From assembly GCF_000485595.1 (NCBI RefSeq), contig NW_014577195.1, forward strand, positions 427,870-468,910: 41,041 nucleotides of DNA, in the 5' to 3' direction. The DNA is from Priapulus caudatus. Its lineage: Eukaryota > Priapulida > Priapulimorpha > Priapulimorphida > Priapulidae. The notes beneath the pieces are model-generated. The model saw only the letters and a list, made by a program, of their open reading frames with translations. It was not told where the DNA came from and made no database searches. Shown piece by piece: positions 20,945-32,300 of this stretch. Numbering within the stretch: the stretch's first letter is position 1; each line of letters begins with the position of its first letter. The position numbers and the translations under genes are program-made.

Positions 20945-23900
20945 TCACTAGACGAACCTTTTCACGTGTTGAAAGGTCACTTCAACCCAGCACCATTGGA
21001 AATGGCAGCGACAATTCGGTTCTGGTCGATATTACAGAAACCGGGTGAGACCATAGCTGAGTACGCTAGAGCTTTGCGTCACTTGTCCGTGCACTGTAAC
21101 TTTAACGATTTCTGGGAAAAAGCACTAAGAGATCGGTTTTGCACTGGTTTGAACATGCAAAATGCTAACATTAAGAAGTTTGGCAACATGAAAGCTACAG
21201 AAGTATACTTCGAAAGGGCAGTGCAGATTTCATCAACTATGGAAATGGTTGATAAGGAATTCATGGAGAGTACCCAGCCAACAGCTAACGCCGTGTGTAG
21301 GGTTCAAGCACACCCAGTTAAGGAAAACCGGCGAGTACCAAGTAGCAGTAGTAGTGGGGGAAAACGCACAACATGGAGAAGTGTTGGCGTTGCCATGGCA
21401 AGCATTCAGCTCACACATGCAAGTTTAAGGATGAGAAGTGTTTCTCATGCTCAAAGAATGGGCATATCAGCAAAACGTGTCGCCACAAGCCAAAAGCAGC
21501 AGTGAGGGCGGTGACAGAAGACGCTAGACAGGACTCTGATCAGTCGGACTACCTGAAGGTGTACCATGTATGCAGTGTCGGCGCAACGCATGCAAGTCGT
21601 CGCATATAGGTACCGATAAGGATTCAGAACAAGGTGATCAATATGCAAGTAGATACTGCAGCGGATGTGTCCATCATTACAGAGGACTTGTATTACACAC
21701 ACTTCATACATATTGATGTGAAACTAGTGGATATTGTGCTGAAGGCCTACAATGGTCAGCCAGTACCGTTACTGGGTAGGATAACCGTGCATGTGGTCTA
21801 TGGTGATCAACGATTGAAGCTGCCATTGATCGTAGCAAGGGGCAAAGGCACAAACCGCCCTTGCTAAGAGTAGCCTGGCTACAAGAGCTACAGTTGAACT
21901 GGAGGAGTATCTTTATGCTGTCAAGCTCAGCAAAAGCTAGTAAAGTGACAGACCTCCAGAGCAAGTATAAGGGCTTGTTCACAGATGGGTATGGCAAGAT
22001 TATGCACTATAAGGCGCACATCAGAGTGGAGGAGGTCTCAACTCCAGTGTATTGTAAGGCACGTCCTGTCCCGTACGCCCTCAAGCCAGCTGTAGAAGCT
22101 GAGCTTACCAGGTTAGAACGAAATGACATCATAGAGAAGATCGATCACAGTGACTGGGCTGCTCCCTTTGTGTTAGTGCCCAAAGGCAATGGTTCTGTGA
22201 GAATCTGTGGTGACTACAACGTGACTGTGAATCAAGCTGTAGCACAGGAGCAATATCCTCTGCCCACTGCAAAGGATTTGTTTGCAACGCTAGCAGAAGG
22301 AAGTCTTCACAAAGATCGACCTGTCAGCTGCATATGCACAGTTGAAACTAGATGAGGAGAGTCAGACGTTTCTTGTAATAAACACAGAAGGGACTGTATA
22401 AGTTCAAGCGTCTTGTATATGGAGTCAAAAGTGCACCCATTATTTTTCAAGCCGTCAAGGACCAGATGATTCAGGGTGCGGAAGGTGTCATCTGTTCCCA
22501 GGACGATGTGTGGATAAAGGGTACAGGGAAAGATGGAGCACACACTGAAGACCTAGAACTGGTGGAGAAGGTGCTTCAGCGGTTGACCGACCATGGGGTG
22601 AAGGCGAAGGTGTCCAAGTGTCAGTTCTTGGAGCCCAAGGTTGTGTATCTTGGTCATGTGGTTGACAAGGATGCCCTTCATCCTACAAATGAAAAGGTCA
22701 AGGCCATCAGGGATGCGCCTGTCCCCAGGAGTGTGCAAGAACTGAAGTCCTTTATTGGTCTCGTGAACTACTACGGATCATTCTTGAAAAACATGTCCAC
22801 GACTCTCGCACCACTGAACAAACTACGTCAAAAGGATGAACAATGGGTGTGGTCAGACAGTTGTCAGAGAGCATTCGTGGAGTGCAAGAAGCAGTTGAGC
22901 AGCGACAGTGTGCTCACTCACTATGATGTGAATCGCAAGCTCAAGCTTGATTGTGACGCATCACCGAATGGGGTAGGTGCTGTCATCAGTCACATCATGG
23001 ATGATGGGTCAGAGACTTATAGCATTCGCATCGAGAACACTGAGTAAAAGTGAAAAGAACTATGCGCAGATTCAGAAAGAAGCACTAAGTATTGTGTTTA
23101 GGGTAAAGAAATTTCACCAGTATCTCTATGGAAGGAAATGGACACTAGTAACTGATCACAAACCACTGGTGTCGATCCTAGGTCCAAAATCTGGGATCCC
23201 CACACTAGCAGCAGCAAGAATGCAGCGTTCGGCTATTATTCTATCTACGTATGACTACAACATCGATTATCGCAAGTCAGTGGAGCATGCTAATGCAGAC
23301 TGTATGTCAAGACAGCCACATGAAGACTCCAGTGTCGGATGTGACAGTCGTGTCTATGCATGTGAGGTAGCAAGGGAATTGTCTGTAACAGCAACTATGA
23401 TAGCAGAGGCTACACGGAGGGGCTCTGTGCACAGCCGTGTTCTGGATTACATGATGAGTGGCTGGCCAGAATACTTGCATTCAGAGCCACTGAAGCCACA
23501 TCATGTCAGGAGACATGAGTTATCAGTAGAACAGGGATGTATTCTCTGGGGAAATGGTGTCATTATTCCAGGACTGCTTCGAGATAGACTTCTAAAGGAC
23601 TTACACTGGGAACATCCAGGAATATCTACGATAAAGGCCATAGCAAGAAGCTATGTATGGTGGCCTAGCTTAGACCGAGAGATAGAGTGCACTGTGAAAG
23701 AATACAGTACGTGCCAGGCTGTACGTAACACACCACCCGTGGCACTGTTGTACCAATGGAGATGGCCAGTGAGACCATGGAGTCGCATACACTTGGATTT
23801 CTTCTTCAAGGAAGGGAAAACGTTATTGATTGTGTACGACGCGTACTCCAAGTGGATAGAGGTATGCCCCATGTCGTCTACTGATGCCGAACATACGATT

Positions 23901-24535
23901 GATGAACTCAGGGTAGTCATTGCGGCATACGGATTGTCGGAGGAAGTCGTGTCAGATAATGGCCCTCAGTATATCTCAGAGACATTCAAGGACTTTCTAC
24001 GTCGGAATGGTATAAAGCAAACGTTGGTGCCGCCATACCATCCACAATCAAATGGCGCTGCAGAGAACTCTGTGAAAATGGTGAAACGTGTGTTAGAAAA
24101 GCACATGCTTGAAGGCAAGGTTAAGAGGCTGTCAGTCAAGCACAGGCTAGCAAACTTCCTATGCTTCCTGCGCTATCGCTCTACACCACATTCGACTACA
24201 GGGCGAACACCTGCAGAGCTGTTCCTTAAACGTCAGATGCGTACGCGTTTGAGTTTAGTTAAGCCCAACTTAGCCGAAGTTGTGGAAAGGAAGCAAGAAC
24301 AGCAGAAACGTCACCATGACAGAGCACCAGAATGCGCATTTCAGTGTCATGACCGTGTTCGTGTTAGAAACATGTTAGGGAGGAAGACAGATAAGTGGCT
24401 TCCTGGATCAGTTGTGAAGGTATTAGGTCCACGAAGATACCTTGTGCAGACCGATAAAGGCCTGAGGCATATACATGTTGATCACGTGATTCCAGCGCTG
24501 GATCAGGTTGTGGGGGGCTTGTCGTCCTTTGTACC

Positions 24536-24966
24536 ATGGATGCCCGGAGAAAATCGGTTAGTGCTAAATGGCAACGTCAATGGGATGCGTCTGAGACAGG
24601 AAGACGGTTATATGGGTTTATACCATCAATCACTCATTACACCACCACTGACCATCCAAACAGACTGTTATATACCAAGATTGCACGCTTAAGATCAGGC
24701 TACATCGGTCTGCGAAAATACCTACATCAGGTAGGAGTTAGTGATGACCCAATATGTGACGTGTGTCGTGTCACCGAGACTGTACCTCACTACCTACTAG
24801 AATGTGCTAAGTTTGAGGAGGAACGTGGACTCCTTCAGCATAAGTTTTTCAAAGAGTGTGGGGTCAGAATTGTGTGTGGACCCTGAGGATAGACTAAATG
24901 AGCTGGAGGATAGAACTGAGATCACTAGGCTCCTGGGTGAGTTCGTTACCCAGACCACCCACATTT
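24536..24966 (+). mobile_element. LINE ORF2 3' end fragment
   Basis: The frame from 24536 encodes WQRQWDASETGRRLY, RLRSGYIGLRKYLHQVG and a CDVCRVTETVPHYLLEC motif, the C-terminal region of Jockey/CR1-type LINE ORF2 proteins. A frame change near 24860 leads to a tail ending ...LLGEFVTQTTHI and a stop at about 24966, followed by non-coding 3' sequence. It lies directly against gypsy copy 1 and may be the far end of the same LINE that starts at 18200. Confidence 0.7.
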
Positions 24967-25454
24967 AACCCAGCGCCACCTACCAGTTTTTACTAGTTTT
25001 TAAATATACATGTGTTATTACTATGAGACATTGCCATACAAGTGCTATATACAAGAGGCCAACACACCTCTAAGAAGCTTCGATCAAGGATCAAGGAAGT
25101 TTATATTCATATAGCCTGGATTCAAACAACCAACCCTCAGAATTAATTTCTATATACATTATATTCTATATATATTATATATACGCAAAATCGTGTTGGC
25201 TTCTACGTTACTCTAAAAATGCATAGGCTTTAACAAATAGTGGCACCAATAATGCAACACAATAGGCCTACCGTAAACTAGGGCTACTTTGAGCACTGGG
25301 GCTATTTTGATCATTTTTTTAAATATAGACGTGTAACACAGAGATGATATAGACGTGTGTGCTATAGCCATACGGTTTGAGGTAGACCGATTAAGTTTGG
25401 ATCTGAGAGAGACGTGCGGCCAGAGAAATGGCCGAAGTTTGTGTTTGAGAGACG
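24967..25454. other. LINE 3' tail and unclassified AT-rich sequence
   Basis: The first part is likely the 3'UTR of the LINE fragment (accaacacacctctaagaag-type sequence near 25057). The rest has no recognised feature. Confidence 0.5.
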
Positions 25455-25640
25455 TGTGGCTGGAGAATAGGAGGAAAAAGAAGCCGAAGAAGAGAAGCAG
25501 CAGAAGAAGCAAGAAGAAGGTGTGCAAGTAGAAGATGCTGAAAAAGTGAAGCAGAAGAAGAAGCGGGAGGAGAAGAAGAGGGAGAAGAAGAAGAAACCGA
25601 AGGAGAAGAGAAGCAGAAGAAGCTGAAGAAACAAGGAGAA
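25455..25640. repeat. Purine-rich (GAA/GAAG)n tract
   Basis: About 185 bases of nearly pure A/G on the + strand. The apparent Lys/Glu/Arg frames and the Ser/Phe frames on the other strand are composition artefacts. Confidence 0.92.
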
Positions 25641-25847
25641 CCTAATCTGCGGTATTGCTGTAATGTTTGTTAATCAGTTGTTAATCATTTATTAAGCAGT
25701 GTCTAGCTTTTCTTAATATTGTAACTGATGGTTATGCGGTGGCCAACTTTTAACTGTTATATTGTTTAGTAAACTTTCAAGGTATAAAACATTTCTGTCT
25801 ACAGCATATGCGTGCGCCTACTTACTAGCTCTAGCATCAACTCGTGA

Positions 25848-26741
25848 CAACCGGTATTCCGACCTTAGCTGCTGCCCGAATGCAGCGTTGGGCAGTGATC
25901 CAGCAAGCCTATTAGTAGACTGTGTTCTATCGCCAATCCGAGGATAATGCAAACGCAGATGCATTATCGTGCCTTCCATGCCATGAGCCTGTAGAATGCG
26001 AAGATGTCGAGGCAGCAGAGACATTCTTTTTATCCAGCCTAGAGGAGCTGCCAATCAGCGCAAAGGACATTGCAAAACGCCCTAGTAGACACTGAGTTGA
26101 GCACAGTTCGTCACTATATCAAGAATGGTTGGCCTGGATATTTGAAGCCTGGAGAATCTGAACCCTTATTTCTTGAGGAGAGATGAACTGTCTACCTTGC
26201 AAAATTGCGTAATGTGGGGTATGCGTGTGGTCATTCCTACGGGAATTCGGACCAGGCTCCTTCAAGAATTACACGAGGGACACCAAGGAATTGTGTCAAC
26301 CAAGTTTATCGCGCGAAGTCACATGTGGTGGCCCGTACTCAATCAGGACATTGAACAGTTAATAAAAGGGTGACCCATTTGCCAAGCAGTCAGGAAGAGC
26401 CCTCCAGTGGTACCGCTTCATCCCTGTAAGTGGCCTACTCGCGTTTTTCAGTGATTTTCATGTTGATTTTGTGGAGAAAAGTGACTATTTCTTCATACTA
26501 GTGGACAGACACTCAAAATGTATCGAAGTAGCACACGTGCGCTCGACTACTACAGTATTCTGTATACTGTATTGTCTATACAGCAGAGAAAACCATTGAG
26601 GTTTTGAGATCTTGGTTCTTGCGGTATAAACTACCTGAAACATTGTGTTCTGAAATCGGACCGCGATTCATAGCAGAAGAGTTTGCACTTTTCTTGAAAT
26701 GAAACGGTATATGCCATATTTTTGTTCCACCCTATCACCCA
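25848..26741 (+). mobile_element. Ty3/gypsy fragment A: RNase H end and integrase, many stops
   Basis: Pieces in several frames resemble gypsy copy 1 but are clearly diverged: IPTLAAARMQRWAV at about 25853, then DNANADAL, then an integrase zinc-finger region (ELHEGHQGI, ARSHMWWPVL, 26173-26371) and a core with HVDF and LPETLCSEIGPRF. Several in-frame stops are present. The homology stops at 26741, inside the segment before the catalytic Glu, where a different gypsy family takes over. Confidence 0.75.
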
Positions 26742-28030
26742 GCTGCATTCGGACTTTCAATGAGCCAAGACATTTTTCAGCAAAGGATGAACACAATCCT
26801 TGCACAGGTGTCTGGCTGTGTCGGAATCGCTGACGATGTTGCTGTCTTTGGCAGACCCGAGCAAGAGCATGATGCTAATCTGTGGAGATTGTTGGAAGTC
26901 GCAGGGAAGGAAGGTTTCGTGTTCAACAGCACAAAGTATGTGATCAAGACAAGAAGCATAAAGATGTTTGAAACAGAGTATGGTTTCAAGCATACTACAT
27001 CATCGCCAGGCTACCCACAGTCGAATGGGACAGCAGAGAAAGCAGTACAGGTAGACAAGAACATATTGAAGAAATGTAGAGAAAGCAAGACTGATCCATA
27101 TCTTGCCATGCTCCTCTACAGAAATACTCCAGGAGACGGGTTTCCTTCACCAGCCCAGATCCTGATGGGTAGAAGAACAGCAACTACCCTTCCAACAACG
27201 AGGTCACTGCTGAAACCTGAAAACCAGCCAGATGTTACAGAGAGTGAGAAAGATCAAAGAAAAACAGAAGCAGTTCTTTGATCGAGGAGCGAAGCAACTA
27301 CCAGCTCTGAAAGCTGGCAACAGAGTGATGATGCAGACTGATGGTGAAGCAAAGTGGAAACCAGCAGAGGTGGTCGTCATAGATGTCAACCCTCGATTAT
27401 ACATCATCGAAGCAGAGGGACCTGAAGGAATCTACCAACGAAATCGCAGGCATCTAAAGAAGGTGCCACCCCAGAATCATCAAGCGACACCTCATCAAGT
27501 ACCTGAGGTGGACGACAACGACGACCATGACCAGCAGTGTGACCCTCCACAGCAGTGTCACTACCCACTCAGGCAGAGGAGACCACCAGACCGCCTGAAT
27601 TTGTAAATAGCGCTGATGGAAGGATAGACTTAGTACTAGCCCGTAAAGATTTGATAGTTGATAGTTGAAACAGAAAAAAAAACATGATTTCTTTGAATAA
27701 TTTAAATATTAAACAAATGCATGGAAAATTGGATCTTGTTTGGAAAAAGTATTTTAAACATTATTGGGTAAAATAATGGTGTTTTTGTTTAGTTATTTCT
27801 TTTGTAATGGGAAAAGTCATAATTTGGTAATTTTTGTCCTAAAAGAAGAGGGATGTAATGAGTACAGTGCCATCTATTGTCACATATACCATTTATACAT
27901 TGCCAAATGTGATAAAAGAGCATTCTTGTTATGGTGATCTGTGCATGACTAAGAAACCTGGGTTCCAGATAATAAAGACGATGTAAGTCTCTGTAAATCT
28001 ACAGGTTTGATTCAGTTATTAGTTGTAACA
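26742..28030 (+). mobile_element. Ty3/gypsy fragment B: RT piece fused to integrase piece, with 3' LTR
   Basis: This fragment belongs to the family of the minus-strand copy at 32042-37121. It begins in the RT palm ([14 protein letters not shown], then an intact ADDVAVFG), jumps near 26965 from RT directly into integrase (YGFKHTTSSPGYPQSNG) and runs through the integrase C-terminus to a stop at 27606. A frame change lies near 27235. A purine tract (27841-27853) and an LTR follow. About 2 kb of RNase H and early integrase are missing, so this is a deletion product. Confidence 0.8.
27854..28030 (+). repeat. 3' LTR of gypsy fragment B
   Basis: This 177-base segment begins TGTAATGAG directly after the purine tract aaaagaagaggga and ends GTTGTAACA. 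It contains aataaag as a possible polyadenylation signal near 27970. The position after the integrase and the TG...CA ends support the call. Confidence 0.65.
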
Positions 28031-28054
28031 CTAGTATGACATACAAACAAAGTA

Positions 28055-28380
28055 CAGTCCTCTTAACCTACCAGGGACAGTTGAGGAAAGGACAGGGCCG
28101 GTGTCTTGTACAGTTAGGGTTGAGGATGGTAGACTGTTTAGAAAGCACTTTGATCAGGTTTTCAGACAGGTCAAGCCAGATTCTCATGATTCTGGTGTTG
28201 ATCTGGGTGAACATTTTCTGTCTTCGGTTGTTGCATGCTCAGATGCCTACGGCTAGTTGCCTGAGACGCGCGAGACTGTCTGTGCTCCCATCGGGAAGAC
28301 TAGGTCACAGATTCCCACTGAAGTTACTTGTAACTTGTGTCGCTCAGAGAGGGTTCGCAAACCCGTGGTAAAGTTGGATT
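28055..28380 (+). mobile_element. Ty3/gypsy fragment C: integrase C-terminal tail
   Basis: One frame reads GTVEERTGPVSCTVRVEDG and, after a stop near 28255, PIGKTRSQIPTEV and RSERVRKPVVKLDL, then a stop. This is the usual end of a gypsy pol protein. It lacks all upstream domains and starts directly behind the LTR of fragment B. Confidence 0.65.
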
Positions 28381-28413
28381 TGTAAAGCGGTAATGTGCTC
28401 TACACATGAGTTG

Positions 28414-28527
28414 AGTGAGAGACTAGCGACAGTGTTGAAGGTTCCGAGTTAAAAGTGAGAGACTAGAGACAGTGTTGAAGGTTCCGAGGTAATAGTAAGA
28501 GACTAGAGACAGTGTTGAAGTTGTGAC
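28414..28527 (+). repeat. Tandem repeat, about 2.8 units of 40 bases
   Basis: Units start at about 28414, 28454 and 28494, sharing gagactagmgacagtgttga. They lie between the pol stop of gypsy fragment C and its LTR candidate, so probably in the 3' untranslated part. Confidence 0.8.
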
Positions 28528-28704
28528 AGAGTTGGAGTTTATTATAGTTTTCAGAATTAAGGTTAAATATACACTTAAAAGGGTGTTTCCCAGAGTTAAA
28601 GTATTTTAGTCGAGTTAACTTAGCATTGCTGCAATGTTGAAGTTATTCTGCTCGGTTATAAATTTGGTGGAAATTAACTTGCGTCTTCCCCAGGTGTGAA
28701 GGGG

Positions 28705-28905
28705 TGTGAAATATTCATGGTTAGTAATTCATGGTATTACTGACACCGTCAGGTGTTTCGCTCTAGCGGTAATAATTGGTACTAACACGTGTATGTGCAA
28801 AGCGTTATGGTATTCTGCACTGTATTCCAAAATGGCTGCACAATAATAAATCTTGTTTGTAAAAGTTTACAAGTGGTTTCCTCTCCCTTCTTCGACTACA
28901 CTACA
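28705..28905 (+). repeat. Candidate 3' LTR of gypsy fragment C
   Basis: It starts TGTGAAATATTC after a G-rich purine stretch and ends CTACACTACA. An aataataaat signal near 28842 and a T/G-rich stretch after it fit an LTR R/U5 region. No second LTR is available for comparison. Confidence 0.45.
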
Positions 28906-29166
28906 GTAAAGACAAGAGTTGGGCTGGTGTGACCGATTTGACATGCACGTGGGAGACTGTTGGCATGCTATGTGGCTGCATGTTGGGATAGGATGCCGGC
29001 GACAATAGGCTGTTGCATATGATTAGAGAGTAGTCACCCTCTACGTCAAATTGTCATAACATTTACTAGAGTACTGAATATAACAAAAGATTTTTAAACA
29101 TGTGCCACAAAGCGATAATTAAACAAGTGATACCTAGTTAATAACCGTACCCCGTATATCATCGTT

Positions 29167-29310
29167 TCAAACATGTAGTATGGTCTTGAGCTTGGGAAAC
29201 AAACGAAGCGCATTAGCTGTTGTTGCCTCCATCACAGTTGCTGTGGATACACCTTTGATCTTCGCAATTTGCTCACAGGAGAGCCTGATGTTTACAGGAA
29301 CATTCCTTCT
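29167..29310 (-). CDS. TATDN3: TATDN3 terminal exon with stop codon
   Basis: The acceptor is cctctgagtag. It encodes 47 codons plus TGA (29167-29169): [20 protein letters not shown], then [13 protein letters not shown]. The KGVS...TT.NA..LFP pattern is the usual TatD C-terminus. Confidence 0.93.
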   Translation of the reverse strand, partial: RRNVPVNIRLSCEQIAKIKGVSTATVMEATTANALRLFPKLKTILHV

Positions 29311-32300
29311 CTACTCAGAGGAGAAAGAATGTGGAATGACACCGATTACAAATATTATAGTACGCACCTGAAAAATTAGGCATAACATATAATAAACATG
29401 TTACTTGATTTGATTAATCATTGCTATAAATAATATTAACTGCACAAATGCATATTACATTATATCAGAAGTAGATAATAGGAAAGGAGTGTAAATTCGT
29501 CATTTACTAGCCTTAGAATACCTACGATTTACTACGCGTAACTCAAATCGTTCATAGTACATTCGCCTAGCATCGTGCGAAATCGTTTCCTTGTATACAC
29601 CCGCAATCCGGAGATACAGACTAAAACGTACGACACGATTCTCCATTCTGTTGCCAGCAAACCGAATCCATAACCCGCCTAACTTGAAACAATAGGCAGC
29701 TACTAACGACTCTTGCGCACTCTTGTGCCCTCGGCGATGCGGTGTGGCTCGCTGGGAGACTGGACATCGACTCAACACTCGGCGAGCTAATCTTTGACCT
29801 ATTTACAGCTGGTATGACCCCCACGCACGCACGCCCACCGCAATCAGCAGCAGCTCCAGCTCAAATCTCCCAGCGAGCCACACCGCAACGCCGAGGGCAC
29901 AAGAGTGCAGAGTCGTTAGTAGCTGCCTATTGTTTCAAGTTAGGCGGGTAAGAATTCAGTTTGCTGGCAATAGAATGGAGAATCGTGTCGTACGTTTTAG
30001 TCTGTATCTCCGGATTGCGGGTGTATACGAGGAAACGATTTCGCACGATGCTAGGCAAATGTACTGTGTACGATTTGAGCTCAAGTTGGTTGAGTTACGC
30101 GTAGTAAATCATAGGTATTCTAAGGCTAGTAAATGACAAATTTCCCATGTTTATTGAAGTGACACTCCTTCCCTATTATCTACTTCTGATTATATGCATG
30201 CATAGATGCAAAGACAAATATTTTTGTCCTGACTCTCAAGTGACATTCACATAAACCATGCACGAGAAAGCATTCAGGTTCCAAGCCAGAATCTCGACCG
30301 AATCATCTTCTGTTTCTCATAAGCAACACAAACAGGTAAAACCCTTCCAACGGCAAACATTCATTTCACTAATGGACAAAGGTTACTCACACCATCGCAT
30401 GCTCACCTGTTTCTCAGGTCCGAGTGCAGGTGAATCGGTTTCCAGAAGTAGATTTTCAAGCGGAATCTTATGGACAAGCTTCTGTTTCTGAGACCATATA
30501 GCAAAATGACAACATCAATACAGTACGTGGGATGTGGGGGAGGCAATGTGGGTAAGGTGGGACAGAGCAGAATGTGGGACGACAAGGTTCAGAATTAATG
30601 TGTACGACAAAGTATCAGCATGCAATGTCATGGGTAAATGAATGAGAAGGAACTTGCATCATTAGCTGAAAATGGTAGTTTCAGATCTTGTGTACCGGTA
30701 CACAGTTCGCAAGTTGCCCTTGTATTGGCACCATTTTCACAATTTATGTAAATGGATAACGAATTTAGCCACGTACAAAGAAACCTTGCACATCTCAGTT
30801 GATATCCTATAGCATATTATTTTATAAAGGTTGCAAAACTTAGTTACCAACTTTTGAATTTAAGAATACATATTCAAGCCAATTGTAATGTTCATATTAT
30901 GTCTGTACAAACACCCATATCAAGCAATAGAATTTTTAACATATTGACCGATTTTGTTCTTCCAATGTTTTTGCAATTTAATTAACTTTCCACACAAATA
31001 GGGACACATCTTACATATCATTGACTCCTAATACCTTTCCTAACCCTGTTAGTCCCAGTACCAGTGGCTGTGGCTACTGTCGTGTTCAGGATACCAGCTC
31101 AACACGGATTAATAACAAAACTCCTTTATTCACCAAACAAAACAAAACCAAGCTACGTAATTTCGGTTGCACTGTTGGTCTCCGCAATGCTACTCTGCTA
31201 CTATGGTGTAGTAAGAAGACCAAATTTTGACAAATGACATCACTGATCAGCGCTCCAAGCGGCGATGGAAAATGATAGGCAAAAAGCAGAAGCGAGCTTA
31301 GGCTCGGGAGACTTGTTCAACTCGATTTCTACATGCCAGTAACGTCTGGATGAGCCAATATCCAATATCCATTTGAATCCAATATCTCAGCCTAACAGTG
31401 TCATAAAGACAAATGGTTGCTCTTGTTTTAGAGAGGAAAGGATGCTTCTTGCTGGAATACTATCAACTAATTCTAGCCTTGCATTTAAAATAAAATAGTT
31501 TTGCCGTAAAATTGCATTATTTTCCCTTATTCCCGTTAAACACTCTGTATTATTAGCCACTAATAATATAGATGACATGTAGCAACATAATATATAGATT
31601 GGCCTGGTCATGTGTATTGGATACACTATCTGACACTGCTTTTTAAACTACAAAAGACTATTCTATTCATACACTGTGGTATGTGATCTATGCTCTATAA
31701 TTAACTTCAAAATGCTAAACAAGAAAATGCAAGGATCGTAATCACTTGCTAAATCATTAAATTAGATATATCAAACTCCGGCAGCCTTGGTAACACATTA
31801 GACTGCTGCACTCCAATTACTTATAACTAATATATCGTTGGGCTAACTTGGCACCCTTCCTTGGTCTAACCCACACTTACACCAATTATACACTTTTGCG
31901 TCATGAACATAACATATGCAAGCACTGACTTGTGCTTACAATGAATCATAAAAACCCCAAACCTTGTCTCATACACTGATTTCACCTATGTTTGTGTGGA
32001 CATGGTGTGTGTGTGTGTGTGTTGTGTGTTCACATCTGCTCTTAATATCTGATTGGCTTACGGATTGTATGGCCAAACCTGGTGGTGATTTGATCTGAGT
32101 ATGTTTTCGTGTCTCGATCACTGTAATTGTTGTGATCGCTTTCCACCTTGGATGTGTCTGTGCAGAGATTGCTACTGGAGCTGTTGTGAACAGGTGGTGT
32201 GACATCATCAGCAAAGTGTACACTTTTGGCAGCTGTCTGTGTGCTACTGGGTGTATTGCGGGTGGGAATCTCCCTCAGATGTGACCTGTTTCTTCTTAGT

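Larger units (their letters stand above)
19162..24535 (+). mobile_element. Ty3/gypsy copy 1: gag-pro-RT-RNaseH-integrase, decayed, no 3' LTR
   Basis: After a short 5' LTR candidate come gag pieces (about 19330-19700, again from 20945 after a 690-N gap), two zinc knuckles (CX2CX3HX4C and CX2CX4HX4C, 21382-21480), a protease with DTAAD in place of DTGA (about 21652), RT (about 21950-22700), RNase H (about 22950-23330) and integrase (23560-24480) with an HH-CC finger and D, SDNGPQ and E core residues. The integrase frame is open to 24480. There are frame changes in gag, protease, RT (about 22305 and 22400) and before RNase H (about 23000). The RT active-site box reads SQDD, unusual for the family. 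LTR retrotransposons copy through RNA and insert through the integrase; this copy cannot. It ends by abutting a LINE tail. Confidence 0.88.

Noticed and set aside
22490-22515. SQDD at the RT active site of gypsy copy 1 as a functional variant
   Set aside because: The copy has frame breaks close by, so a decay mutation is more likely than a new active-site type.
25362-25634. Phe/Ser-rich minus ORFs resembling membrane segments
   Set aside because: They are the complement of a GAA-rich tract, so composition explains them.
28414-28527. Regular repeats considered as a CRISPR array
   Set aside because: Units abut with no unique spacers, the host is eukaryotic and the repeat sits in a gypsy element.
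31780-31860. Possible 3' LTR of gypsy copy 3 beginning TGTGTTAC on the minus strand
   Set aside because: Only the first eight bases resemble the 5' LTR and no purine tract directly precedes it.
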